Shown one piece after another: positions 1-6,674 of a stretch of DNA of 6,700 bases. Made by a program: the position numbers and the translations under genes. The notes under the pieces are model-generated. The model did no database searches. It was not told the origin of the DNA and saw only the letters and a program-made list of their open reading frames with translations. The first letter of the stretch is position 1; each line of letters begins with the position of its first letter. The DNA comes from Paracoccaceae bacterium (GTDB lineage: Bacteria; Pseudomonadota; Alphaproteobacteria; Rhodobacterales; Rhodobacteraceae): assembly GCA_023134935.1 (NCBI GenBank), contig JAGLUD010000325.1, forward strand, positions 1 to 6,700, in the 5' to 3' direction.

Positions 1-1033
1 GATCCAACAGGGCCGGATCACAGAAACTGGTGGAAGCGAAGATAACCCCCTCGGCCCCTGTCTCTTTGACAGCGCGAACTAGGAACTGACCTTTTTCCGC
101 TTGGTTCGGTTCGTATTTTGCAGCGGTGGACATCGAGTGATGCAAGAACGCCTGCGAAAGGTTGTAAACTGGGTCACCATCGGTCGGCACATCCTTGGTT
201 AGCCAACGGCTGACCAACATAAAGTCGTCATCGACAACATAGCAGCCTGATAGCTCCAATGATTTGATCAGATTTAGTGGTGGCTGTTCACAGAACATGC
301 CGGTGACAATAACTTTCGAGTTATCCTTCATTGGCCGCGTTTCGGCCTTGGCCGCATCAATATACTGTCGCAACATTACGCTGTGTTCTTCGACCGATAA
401 AACAAGACCAGCCCGAATTATAAGATAAGCCTCGGAAGCCGGTGCCTGCCAAGGCAACGCCGCGCGAAGTGCATAAAGCTCGTTCACTAGTTTACGGTTT
501 TCATTGTAAACCGCGATGGAGACGTTGATGTCATCGTCGGAGATCTTACGACCGGCCAGCTCTTCCAGATCATGCAATAGCTCGCGCATTTCACCGATAT
601 AGAATGTACCACCGATTTCGTCTTTGTAAGTTTGCGGCACGTCAAAATATTTGGAATATGTGTCCGGGAAAAGCATCTTCCACATACCCGACAGGTTGCG
701 GATCACGTCGCAAATCGACGGGAACAACATACCGTCTACAAAATCAAGGCGACCTGAAATTCCCAGCTCGATAGTTGAGCGAGGAATACGACAGATATAA
801 CTTTGATAGTACGCATCGCCGTGAATAACCTCGAGGTTATCACCGCCACCCAAGATGCCCAACGGCAACATTCCGGCGGCATGAATCAATTCACGAGGTA
901 TATATACCGGCAGATAACCGATAACCTTGCGGCCCTTTTCGGCGTCTTTCCATTCGCGCGCTGCGGTGAAGCTCAGATCTTCATAAAGCTCTTGCGCTCG
1001 TTCAACGATTTCGGATGTGGATGGAGTGCTCAT
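1..1033 (-). CDS. bcrC: Benzoyl-CoA reductase subunit C, 3' end cut off by the window edge
   Basis: This encodes one of the two subunits of the HgdB-like (2-hydroxyacyl-CoA dehydratase) family in class I, ATP-dependent benzoyl-CoA reductase, a cytoplasmic iron-sulfur enzyme that reduces the aromatic ring of benzoyl-CoA with two electrons from ferredoxin. I translated 344 residues by hand with no stop; the family is about 380 residues, so roughly 40 C-terminal residues are missing. The start MSTPSTSEIVERAQELYEDL and the stretch YQSYICRIPRSTIELG match what I remember of Thauera-type BcrC. Cysteines C81 (YICR), C108 (SICD) and C338 (FCDP) have the spacing expected for the three cluster ligands of this family; C248 (MFCEQPP) and C264 are further cysteines. 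The ATG at 1033 overlaps the dch stop as ATGA and has GGGAG five bases upstream. The partner subunits should follow to the left. The related bzdN name would apply if it is of the Azoarcus type. Family is certain; subunit C rather than B is likely from the N-terminus and gene order. Confidence 0.9.
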   Translation of the reverse strand, partial: MSTPSTSEIVERAQELYEDLSFTAAREWKDAEKGRKVIGYLPVYIPRELIHAAGMLPLGILGGGDNLEVIHGDAYYQSYICRIPRSTIELGISGRLDFVDGMLFPSICDVIRNLSGMWKMLFPDTYSKYFDVPQTYKDEIGGTFYIGEMRELLHDLEELAGRKISDDDINVSIAVYNENRKLVNELYALRAALPWQAPASEAYLIIRAGLVLSVEEHSVMLRQYIDAAKAETRPMKDNSKVIVTGMFCEQPPLNLIKSLELSGCYVVDDDFMLVSRWLTKDVPTDGDPVYNLSQAFLHHSMSTAAKYEPNQAEKGQFLVRAVKETGAEGVIFASTSFCDPALLD

Positions 1034-1797
1034 TGGTTCTCCCACTTGGCTTGGCGTTTAGCGAGGAAGGCCGTCAGACCCTCAACCGCGTCACGTGTTG
1101 ACATTAATTCGTTTAGATAAAGCGCTTCGACCTCGTCCAGTCGGGCATTCATACGTCGACAAAACTCGGCACGTGCGGCCCTTACAGCCAGACGTAGTGA
1201 CGAGGCGCTCTTAGGTTTTAAGTGTTGCTCGATGTATGCTATTGCAGCGGCTTCCGGATCGTCCGAAAGTACATCGACAAGACCTGCAGCTGATGCCTCT
1301 GCGCCGCTTATTGATCGGCCAGAGTAAAGCAAATCTTCAGCTTTTGCTTGCCCCATACGTTCGGGCATCAGACAGCTTGCAGCTGGCGCAAAAACACCGA
1401 GCATCATTTCCGGTTGTCCCAGATTGGCGTCGGTTGTGGCATAAATCATATGCCCCGCCATCGCCACTTCAAGCCCGCCACCAAGGCATTGACCGCGTAC
1501 GGCAACCAGCACCGGTACCGGATAATTCAGCATTCGTTTGACTAGCGTATGTAGCGAACCAAGCATTTCAGCGCAGCTTTCTGGCAAGTGCTCCTCAACC
1601 GAAGCACCAAAGCTGAAGTGCGGTCCTTCTGCCTCAATCAACACGGCGGCCAAATCTTTGTCATTCTCATGCGTTGACAGGGCAGCATCCAATGCTGCGA
1701 TCATCTCGGCATCTACGATATTCGCCTTAGGTCGATTCAACCGAAGCCGTAGTGCCGCGCCGTCAAGCGCAGTAGATATGCTTAAACAGTCGCTCAC
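1030..1797 (-). CDS. dch: Cyclohexa-1,5-diene-1-carbonyl-CoA hydratase (dienoyl-CoA hydratase)
   Basis: A 255-residue crotonase-family protein, the usual size for Dch. It adds water to the dienoyl-CoA product of benzoyl-CoA reductase, giving 6-hydroxycyclohex-1-ene-1-carbonyl-CoA. Visible motifs: N-terminal LRLNRPKANIVDAEM (about 16-32), oxyanion-hole segment FSFGASVEEH (61-70), RGQCLGGGLEVAMAGH (101-116) and LGQPEMMLGVFAPAAS (126-141). E110 and E130 sit where the two catalytic glutamates of enoyl-CoA hydratase (144 and 164 in the rat enzyme) are found. The C-terminus has the family pattern DAVEGLTAFLAKRQAKW. I chose the GTG at 1797 over an ATG at 1842: the GTG overlaps the oah stop as GTGA, has AGGAG seven bases upstream, and avoids a 49-base overlap that would add an odd 15-residue leader. 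It sits between oah and bcrC in the same operon. A general enoyl-CoA hydratase is possible by fold alone, but the context and motif wording favour Dch (bzdW in Azoarcus). Confidence 0.9.
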   Translation of the reverse strand: MSDCLSISTALDGAALRLRLNRPKANIVDAEMIAALDAALSTHENDKDLAAVLIEAEGPHFSFGASVEEHLPESCAEMLGSLHTLVKRMLNYPVPVLVAVRGQCLGGGLEVAMAGHMIYATTDANLGQPEMMLGVFAPAASCLMPERMGQAKAEDLLYSGRSISGAEASAAGLVDVLSDDPEAAAIAYIEQHLKPKSASSLRLAVRAARAEFCRRMNARLDEVEALYLNELMSTRDAVEGLTAFLAKRQAKWENQ

Positions 1798-2906
1798 GAA
1801 CGAACTCCTGGCATGTGGCCATCGATAAATTCCTGCGTCCATTTCGCCCCTTCAGCCAATTCACGACGAACGGCGACGAAATCAACCTCGCGGCCAACTT
1901 CACGCGTGCCCTCGTTAAAGGCGCGGAAGCCCATGTTTGCCTCCGTCATCATATTACCGCCCAACCAGGCGCGCGAGTTTTCCTTATTCATGTTCCATGC
2001 GTTCAACTTCGGCTTGCGCAGCTCTTCGACCGATTTGGTCGTGCAATCAGGGAAGGTTTGCAGAAGTTTGGCGCATAGCTCGTCGACTTTGGCATCAAGT
2101 GCGGAAAGATCCATGGTTCCAGTCTTCATCAACGCTTTACCTTGCGCAAACGCATCTCCGGTTTTCATTTCGCCATGTAATTGGCGGCCCATGAAGTCTG
2201 TCTTCAATTCAGTTTCGACCATTGGATTGGCGACATATTCACCGTCAACTTTCAGGCCCGGCACGATGTCTGTCAGAATACCCAAACGCATAGCCTTTTG
2301 CGCCGTGAAGCTTTCGCAAAGCACACCCGAGTTCATCGCCTGCTCGCATCCGATCATTACCGGAAGGAAATCCGTCGAACCGCCAATGGCAGCCGAACCG
2401 TGCTTAGGACCAGCTTGGCCAAATCGCGCCATATCTTGGGCAATCGAGAAATCGCAGGCCATACCAATCTCTTGACCACCGCCGATACGCATTCCGTTCA
2501 CGCGGCAGATGACAGGCTTGTCACAACCCAAAATGGCAGAAACCATATCATTGAAAAGGCGCATATACTGGCGGTATTCATGTGGGCGACCCGCGTAATA
2601 TTCCGCGTATTCTTTCGTGTTACCACCCGTGCAAAACGCTTTATCCCCTGCTGCGGTAAAAACAACGGCATTTACATCGCGCATGTTTGAGGCAGCACGG
2701 AAAGCCAGAATGACAGACTTCACCATATCGGTAGTGTAGGAGTTAAATTGGCTGGGATTATTAAGGATAATCCAAGCGTTATAAAGCCCCTCGACAGGTG
2801 TGCCATCAAGCAACTTGGCGGGGCGTTTTTCAAACAAAACTTGATCAGTAATTGCAGTGCGGACATCGTCGGCAACCAGATCGTGAGATTCGAAATTAAA
2901 AGTCAA
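1794..2906 (-). CDS. oah: 6-oxocyclohex-1-ene-1-carbonyl-CoA hydrolase (ring-opening hydrolase)
   Basis: A 370-residue ring-opening hydrolase of the crotonase superfamily, also called BamA or BzdY. It hydrates the double bond of 6-oxocyclohex-1-ene-1-carbonyl-CoA and hydrolytically cleaves the ring to 3-hydroxypimelyl-CoA. It is about 110 residues longer than ordinary crotonases, with an N-terminal extension (1-45) and a long C-terminal part (from about 230), as is usual for Oah. Motifs: NNPSQFNSYTTDMV (49-62), AFCTGGNTKEYAEYYAGRP (90-108), VNGMRIGGGQEIGMACD (136-152) and RFGQAGPKHGSAAIGGSTDF (161-180). E146 aligns with the first crotonase glutamate; the second position is G166 (QAG in place of QPE). 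The start is a TTG with a strong AAGGAG six bases upstream, 18 bases after the had stop; no ATG lies nearby in frame. The gene is the widely used marker for anaerobic aromatic degradation, and this is the safest call in the operon. Confidence 0.95.
   Translation of the reverse strand: MTFNFESHDLVADDVRTAITDQVLFEKRPAKLLDGTPVEGLYNAWIILNNPSQFNSYTTDMVKSVILAFRAASNMRDVNAVVFTAAGDKAFCTGGNTKEYAEYYAGRPHEYRQYMRLFNDMVSAILGCDKPVICRVNGMRIGGGQEIGMACDFSIAQDMARFGQAGPKHGSAAIGGSTDFLPVMIGCEQAMNSGVLCESFTAQKAMRLGILTDIVPGLKVDGEYVANPMVETELKTDFMGRQLHGEMKTGDAFAQGKALMKTGTMDLSALDAKVDELCAKLLQTFPDCTTKSVEELRKPKLNAWNMNKENSRAWLGGNMMTEANMGFRAFNEGTREVGREVDFVAVRRELAEGAKWTQEFIDGHMPGVRS
1795..1809 (-). promoter_or_regulatory. Ribosome binding site that fixes the GTG start of dch
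   Basis: AGGAG (1809-1805) lies inside the end of oah, seven bases before GTG (1797-1795). The GTG overlaps the oah TGA as GTGA, so a ribosome ending on oah could restart directly on dch. Confidence 0.75.
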
Positions 2907-2918
2907 TTTATTCTCCTT
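2904..2918 (-). promoter_or_regulatory. Ribosome binding site that fixes the TTG start of oah
   Basis: AAGGAG (2918-2913) lies six bases before TTG (2906-2904), just after the had stop. It is the strongest Shine-Dalgarno match in the window and supports the rare TTG start; no competing ATG or GTG has a comparable site. Confidence 0.8.
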
Positions 2919-2924
2919 AGCGGT

Positions 2925-3983
2925 TCAAGGAACGAGAATCTGACGGCGGATTAACTTGCCGTCATGAACGTCCTTGAAAACCTGATTGATCTCGTTAAGC
3001 GGTTTTTGTTCGATAAACGGAGCAAGCTTAACTTTGCCGCTCAAAACCAGTTCCAGCGCCCCAGGGTAAAGTTCTGGTGGGCAGCCCCAATTGCCCAGTA
3101 AACGGGCATGAAAAGCCATTAGGTTCGACAAGCGAACCTCGACCTTATCCATAGTAAATCCGACAACACACATAGTTGCACCGTGGTTCATCAATCCGAA
3201 CGCAGCGGTCTGCCCTGCGGCCGTACCCGAGCATTCCATGATGATCCATTCGCGGGTTTTCAAACCATTTGCCTTGGCAAACCCGATAATCTCACCTTTC
3301 AACCCACGTGCATCGTAATCGCGAGCATTCAAAGTCAAAGCGGCACCATATTGGCTGACCGCATCCAGTTTTTCTTGTACTACATCAATGGCAACCACAG
3401 TTGCCCCCATTGCCGCCGCAACCTGCACGGCATAACCACCAACGCCGCCGGTGCCGTTAATAATCACCAGGTCGCCCTCGCCCACACCGGCCTGAACCGC
3501 TGCTTGATAAGGCGTGGTCAAAGCGTCCGCGACAACCGAGACATCAGCCAACTCGAGACCCACAGCACTTAGCCGATCCATATCGACTGTACACAATCCA
3601 CGTGCCGGAACTGTTATGTGGCTTGCGAAGCCGCCCTGAATGTCATTCCCGGGCATTTTCTGTGTTTTACAAATCGTACCCTTGCCGCGCGCACATGCCT
3701 CACATTCACCGCAAGGCATCACCGCAGGTATTATGACTGTCTGTCCAACCCATTCTTCTGCGCCTTCACCAGCAACCGTCACGACACCACTGATCTCGTG
3801 ACCTAACGTAAGGGGCAATGGAACGTTGGTTCGCACGCCATCATAGTAGAATCCCAAATCAGTATGACAAACACCGCAACCAGCAACTTCGACGATGACT
3901 TCACCCGCTTTGGGTCGGTCAGGTGTGAATTCCACCATTTCCAGTGGATCCTCTCCTGAAATCATCATCCAGCGTCTTGACAT
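2925..3983 (-). CDS. had: 6-hydroxycyclohex-1-ene-1-carbonyl-CoA dehydrogenase (zinc alcohol dehydrogenase family)
   Basis: A 352-residue medium-chain zinc-dependent dehydrogenase that oxidises 6-hydroxycyclohex-1-ene-1-carbonyl-CoA to the 6-oxo compound with NAD+ (BzdX in Azoarcus). Catalytic-zinc motifs are GCGVCHTD (C39) and GHEISG (H62, E63). The structural-zinc site is C91, C94, C97 and C105. The Rossmann motif is NGTGGVGG (176-183), and D200 at the end of the second strand (VVAID) indicates NAD(H) rather than NADP(H). At the position of the third catalytic-zinc ligand (Cys174 of horse liver ADH), D153 (ADALTTPY) is found. The start at 3983 has GGAGAG four bases upstream; an upstream in-frame ATG at 4058 would add 25 residues unlike the family and run through the promoter region. 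It is the first gene of the minus-strand unit. Family is certain; the specific substrate rests on its place beside oah and dch. Confidence 0.93.
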   Translation of the reverse strand: MSRRWMMISGEDPLEMVEFTPDRPKAGEVIVEVAGCGVCHTDLGFYYDGVRTNVPLPLTLGHEISGVVTVAGEGAEEWVGQTVIIPAVMPCGECEACARGKGTICKTQKMPGNDIQGGFASHITVPARGLCTVDMDRLSAVGLELADVSVVADALTTPYQAAVQAGVGEGDLVIINGTGGVGGYAVQVAAAMGATVVAIDVVQEKLDAVSQYGAALTLNARDYDARGLKGEIIGFAKANGLKTREWIIMECSGTAAGQTAAFGLMNHGATMCVVGFTMDKVEVRLSNLMAFHARLLGNWGCPPELYPGALELVLSGKVKLAPFIEQKPLNEINQVFKDVHDGKLIRRQILVP

Positions 3984-4014
3984 TAAACTCTCCAATTTTG
4001 CCACCATGCCTACA

Positions 4015-4043
4015 TTGACAAGGCAATAAATCTTGATTATCGT
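4015..4043 (+). promoter_or_regulatory. Candidate sigma-70-like promoter for korAB
   Basis: TTGACA (4015-4020, perfect -35) is followed after 17 bases by TATCGT (4038-4043, four of six to TATAAT). Transcription would begin near 4050, giving a leader of about 55 bases before the korA ATG. The perfect -35 and ideal spacing make it the better of the two promoter candidates, but it is not tested. Confidence 0.45.
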
Positions 4044-4046
4044 AAA
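4033..4046. promoter_or_regulatory. Imperfect FNR/Crp-type site between had and korA
   Basis: TTGAT-TATC-GTAAA resembles the FNR consensus TTGAT-N4-ATCAA: the left half is perfect, the right half matches three of five. It covers the korA -10 candidate and the expected start point of the had transcript. FNR-type regulators do control benzoyl-CoA genes elsewhere (AcpR in Azoarcus, AadR in Rhodopseudomonas), which makes a site plausible here, but the match is weak. Confidence 0.25.
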
Positions 4047-4075
4047 ATGGTACTCCAATACTTTTATTAGGTCAA
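4047..4075 (-). promoter_or_regulatory. Candidate sigma-70-like promoter for had-oah-dch-bcr
   Basis: On the minus strand, TTGACC (4075-4070, five of six to TTGACA) is followed after 17 bases by TACCAT (4052-4047, four of six to TATAAT). Transcription would begin near 4040, leaving a leader of about 57 bases before the had ATG. This is a hand match only; short hexamers of this quality also occur by chance. Confidence 0.4.
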
Positions 4076-4104
4076 CCGGAAATCAAAATGCGAATGGAAC
4101 TAAA

Positions 4105-5847
4105 ATGAACACCAGCGTAGACCCTAGAAAAAACGTATCATTTGCCATCGTTGGTTCAGGCGGAATGGGCGCAATCACGGCCGGGTCGATTCTATTAGAG
4201 GCGGCGGGCAAAGCTGGTTTGCATGGACTATTGAATCGCTCTGTGGGACCACAAATTCGCGGAGGTGAAGCTGCAGCACTTGTGCGCCTATCGACACAAC
4301 CCGCCTTTTGCATGTCTAAGGAGTTTGACATTCTGGTTGCGTTGGATTGGAAAAATGCTGACCGCTTTATAAACGCAATGCCGGTTGCCGAAGGCGGATT
4401 AGTTATCGCAGATCCGGCCGCAGGCGACCCACCCCGCGTGTTGATCGAAAGCAACTGCACTATTGTTGAATGCCCGATTGGCGAGATGGCAAAAGCAATT
4501 AAAGGTGGCCGCGAGAACATGATCGCGGTTGGCTTGGTGGCCGAACTAACGGGCCTACCACTTGAGCAAATCATGACTGTGGTTACGGCAAAACTTAACC
4601 GCAAGGGGCAAGAGGCCATCGATATTGGCCGAACCTGTATCGATTCAGGAATTGCTGCTGCAGCAGGCTTCCATGCGGCATTCCCACTAACACCGAAATC
4701 AGAACCAAACGCCAAGCGCTGGTTGATCACCGGAAATGAGGCAGTAGGGCTCGGCGCCTTACGCGGCGGAGTACGCTTTGCCGCCGCCTATCCAATCACA
4801 CCCGCAACCGAAGTGCTGGAATATCTAGCACCCAACCTTGCATCTACTGGCGGCGCACTTCTTCAGGCTGAAGACGAACTCGCCTCGATTAATATGATTA
4901 TCGGCGCATCTTTTGGTGGTCGCGCATCTATCACTGCCACATCCGGCCCCGGTCTATCCCTTATGATGGAAAGCCTTGGCTTAGCAGCCGCCTCTGAAAC
5001 CCCAATCGTTGTTGTTGACGTTATGCGGGTCGGCCCATCAACCGGCATCGCCACCCAATCCGAACAATCGGACCTCAATATCGCTGTATACGGCTTCCAC
5101 GGTGACGCACCGCACGTCGTCATAGCGCCACTGTCAGTTTCTGACTGCCTGTTCACCGGTCAGTGGTCCATACATATTGCCGAAACACTGCAAACGCCTG
5201 TGATCGTGCTGTCTGATCAATCCATCGGCCAAAGCCGCGTGTTGATTGACCGCCCCGAAGACGTAACATTCCCAACTAAGCGCAAGCCTTATGAGGATAC
5301 CGGCGAGGGCTATAATCGCTATGCGATAACCGCTGACGGCGTATCCCCAATGTCTATTCCCGGTCAAGTCGGCGGACAGTACACTGCCGATGGTCTAACC
5401 CACGCTATCAGCGGTCAGCCTTCAAGCAGTCATAGCGACCAAATAGAACAAATGGAAAAGCGCACAAATAAGATCGAGAGCTTCGACTACAGCACGCATT
5501 GGGGCATCAGCGAAGGCGACGGCGATAGCGACGTCGTAATCCTCACATGGGGCTCCTTAACCGGTGCCGCCAGAGAAGCTATTGTGACTTTGGAAGAAAA
5601 CGGAATATCCGCCCGACTTGTTTCCTTACGTCAAATATCACCCTTCCCGGAGCAAGCGTTAACCAAAGCGCTTGAAGGCGCCAAGCGCATACTATTCGTT
5701 GAGCAAAACCAGACCGGCCAATTCTACCGCCATATTCGCTCTCATATGGATTTACCGTTTGAAGTGCGCCAGCTTAACCGTGCTGGACCATCGATAATCG
5801 CACCAAATGAAATTGTCACACAAGTTCTAGATTGGAACAGCAAATGA
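4105..5847 (+). CDS. korA: 2-oxoglutarate:ferredoxin oxidoreductase, fused gamma-alpha subunit
   Basis: A 580-residue subunit of a CoA-dependent 2-oxoacid:ferredoxin oxidoreductase, with the gamma domain fused in front of the alpha domain. With KorB it decarboxylates 2-oxoglutarate to succinyl-CoA and reduces ferredoxin. The gamma domain (about 11-190) has GSGGMG (17-22) and GPQIRGGEA (48-56). The alpha domain begins near 210 with ITGNEAVGLGALRGG and carries the substrate-binding YPITP motif at 229-233 and TSGPG at 279-283. A linker with YNRYAITADGVSP and GGQYTADGLTH leads to the transketolase C-terminal-like domain (from about 477). There are no ferredoxin-type cysteine clusters. I chose the ATG at 4105, with a weak GGAA five bases upstream, because earlier in-frame codons give a leader unlike the family. 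It is divergent from had and overlaps korB. The fold does not separate 2-oxoglutarate from other 2-oxoacids; context supports 2-oxoglutarate, the known electron source for benzoyl-CoA reductase in Thauera aromatica. Confidence 0.92.
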   Translation: MNTSVDPRKNVSFAIVGSGGMGAITAGSILLEAAGKAGLHGLLNRSVGPQIRGGEAAALVRLSTQPAFCMSKEFDILVALDWKNADRFINAMPVAEGGLVIADPAAGDPPRVLIESNCTIVECPIGEMAKAIKGGRENMIAVGLVAELTGLPLEQIMTVVTAKLNRKGQEAIDIGRTCIDSGIAAAAGFHAAFPLTPKSEPNAKRWLITGNEAVGLGALRGGVRFAAAYPITPATEVLEYLAPNLASTGGALLQAEDELASINMIIGASFGGRASITATSGPGLSLMMESLGLAAASETPIVVVDVMRVGPSTGIATQSEQSDLNIAVYGFHGDAPHVVIAPLSVSDCLFTGQWSIHIAETLQTPVIVLSDQSIGQSRVLIDRPEDVTFPTKRKPYEDTGEGYNRYAITADGVSPMSIPGQVGGQYTADGLTHAISGQPSSSHSDQIEQMEKRTNKIESFDYSTHWGISEGDGDSDVVILTWGSLTGAAREAIVTLEENGISARLVSLRQISPFPEQALTKALEGAKRILFVEQNQTGQFYRHIRSHMDLPFEVRQLNRAGPSIIAPNEIVTQVLDWNSK

Positions 5848-6674
5848 ACGTTTCCAACCCCAAACTAAAAGCTTCCGACTTCAAATCCGACCTAACCCCA
5901 ATTTGGTGCCCGGGATGTGGCGACTATCATGTTCTGATGTCAATCACGCGCGCACTCGCCGCCCTTGGTCGACCACCTGAGGAGGTTGCAGCAATCTCTG
6001 GCATCGGCTGCTCGTCACGCATCCCTGCATACACGAATTGCTATGGTTTCCACGGCGTTCATGGCCGCTCGTTAGCTGTAGCGGCAGGCTTGAAGGTGGC
6101 ACGACCCGATTTAACCGTGCTGGCAATGTCCGGCGACGGCGATGGGTTTTCTATCGGTGGGAACCACTTTTTGCACGCCTGTCGGCGCAATGTCGACATG
6201 ACCTATATTGTGATGGATAACCGCGTCTACGGCATGACCAAAGGCCAACCATCGCCAACCACAGAACCTGATTGGGACAGCGCCCTCTCACCCGGTGGCA
6301 CCGGCCTCTCGCCCTTCCACCCGCTGGTGATCGCATTGGCCTCTGGCGCCAATTTTGTAGCGCGTGAATTTTCGGGAAATATCAAAGCTTGCACCAAAAC
6401 CATCACCGAGGCCATTCGCCATCCCGGATTTTCCTTTGTCGAGATCCTCAGCCCCTGTGTGACCTTCCGCCCTGACGAAAAAGAGTGGAAAAACCAAGTG
6501 CATGCCGCCATCGTCCCTGAAACCGACGACCCCGGCCGCGCCGCTCGACGCATCATGACAGATGACGGCATGAACACCGGAATACTTTATCGCGGAAAAC
6601 GTTCACCGTATCACACGTCTGTATCTGACGAGGTCAAAGATTTGAGCTTCCTCGAGGCCGCATTTGAGATTTAA
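5844..6674 (+). CDS. korB: 2-oxoglutarate:ferredoxin oxidoreductase, beta subunit (thiamine diphosphate and Fe-S)
   Basis: A 276-residue beta subunit, holding thiamine diphosphate and one [4Fe-4S] cluster. Four cysteines match the known cluster ligands of two-subunit enzymes: C22 and C25 in WCPGCGDYH, C56 in GIGCSSR and C205 in SPCVTF. The thiamine-diphosphate motif runs from GDGDG (97-101) to DNRVYG (125-130), followed by the typical KGQPSPTT (133-140). The length is normal for the short-beta type. The ATG at 5844 overlaps the korA stop as ATGA, with a weak GGAA six bases upstream; a TTG at 5832 in the same frame is a poorer choice. It forms the enzyme with KorA and is probably translationally coupled to it. 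The product, reduced ferredoxin, is the expected donor for the reductase encoded on the other strand. The C-terminus (KDLSFLEAAFEI) is complete and ends in TAA. Confidence 0.95.
   Translation: MNVSNPKLKASDFKSDLTPIWCPGCGDYHVLMSITRALAALGRPPEEVAAISGIGCSSRIPAYTNCYGFHGVHGRSLAVAAGLKVARPDLTVLAMSGDGDGFSIGGNHFLHACRRNVDMTYIVMDNRVYGMTKGQPSPTTEPDWDSALSPGGTGLSPFHPLVIALASGANFVAREFSGNIKACTKTITEAIRHPGFSFVEILSPCVTFRPDEKEWKNQVHAAIVPETDDPGRAARRIMTDDGMNTGILYRGKRSPYHTSVSDEVKDLSFLEAAFEI

Noticed and set aside
1..5. GATCC at the left edge as a BamHI or Sau3AI cloning border
   Set aside because: A complete GGATCC remains inside the window near 3946-3952, so it is not a complete BamHI fragment, and the edge may be arbitrary.
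1..1033. BcrC as a 2-hydroxyglutaryl-CoA or related dehydratase subunit
   Set aside because: Same superfamily, but the N-terminal wording and the had-oah-dch context point to benzoyl-CoA reductase.
803..1120. A 105-codon open frame on the plus strand across the dch-bcrC junction
   Set aside because: It is antisense to two real genes, with no motif and no ribosome binding site.
1813..2475. A 220-codon open frame on the plus strand opposite oah
   Set aside because: It lies wholly antisense to a clear Oah gene, has no family motif or binding site, and is one of many long antisense frames expected from this codon use.
3984..4058. A 25-residue N-terminal extension of Had from an ATG at 4058
   Set aside because: It would span the promoter gap, has no good ribosome binding site, and does not look like the N-terminus of zinc dehydrogenases; 3983 has GGAGAG.
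4056..4067. Inverted repeat AATA-N4-TATT in the had-korA gap
   Set aside because: The arms are only four bases and A/T-rich; flanking bases do not extend the symmetry, so it is within chance.
4033..4104. A 24-residue extension of KorA from a TTG at 4033
   Set aside because: No ribosome binding site, unusual composition, and it overlaps the predicted korA promoter.
4083..4730. A 215-codon open frame on the minus strand opposite korA
   Set aside because: It is antisense to the conserved gamma domain of KorA, and its low-complexity Ser/Ala/Pro-rich product has no recognisable domain.
4105..6674. KorAB as a pyruvate:ferredoxin or indolepyruvate oxidoreductase
   Set aside because: The fold alone cannot exclude another 2-oxoacid, but the two-subunit fused form and its place next to benzoyl-CoA genes fit the 2-oxoglutarate enzyme best.
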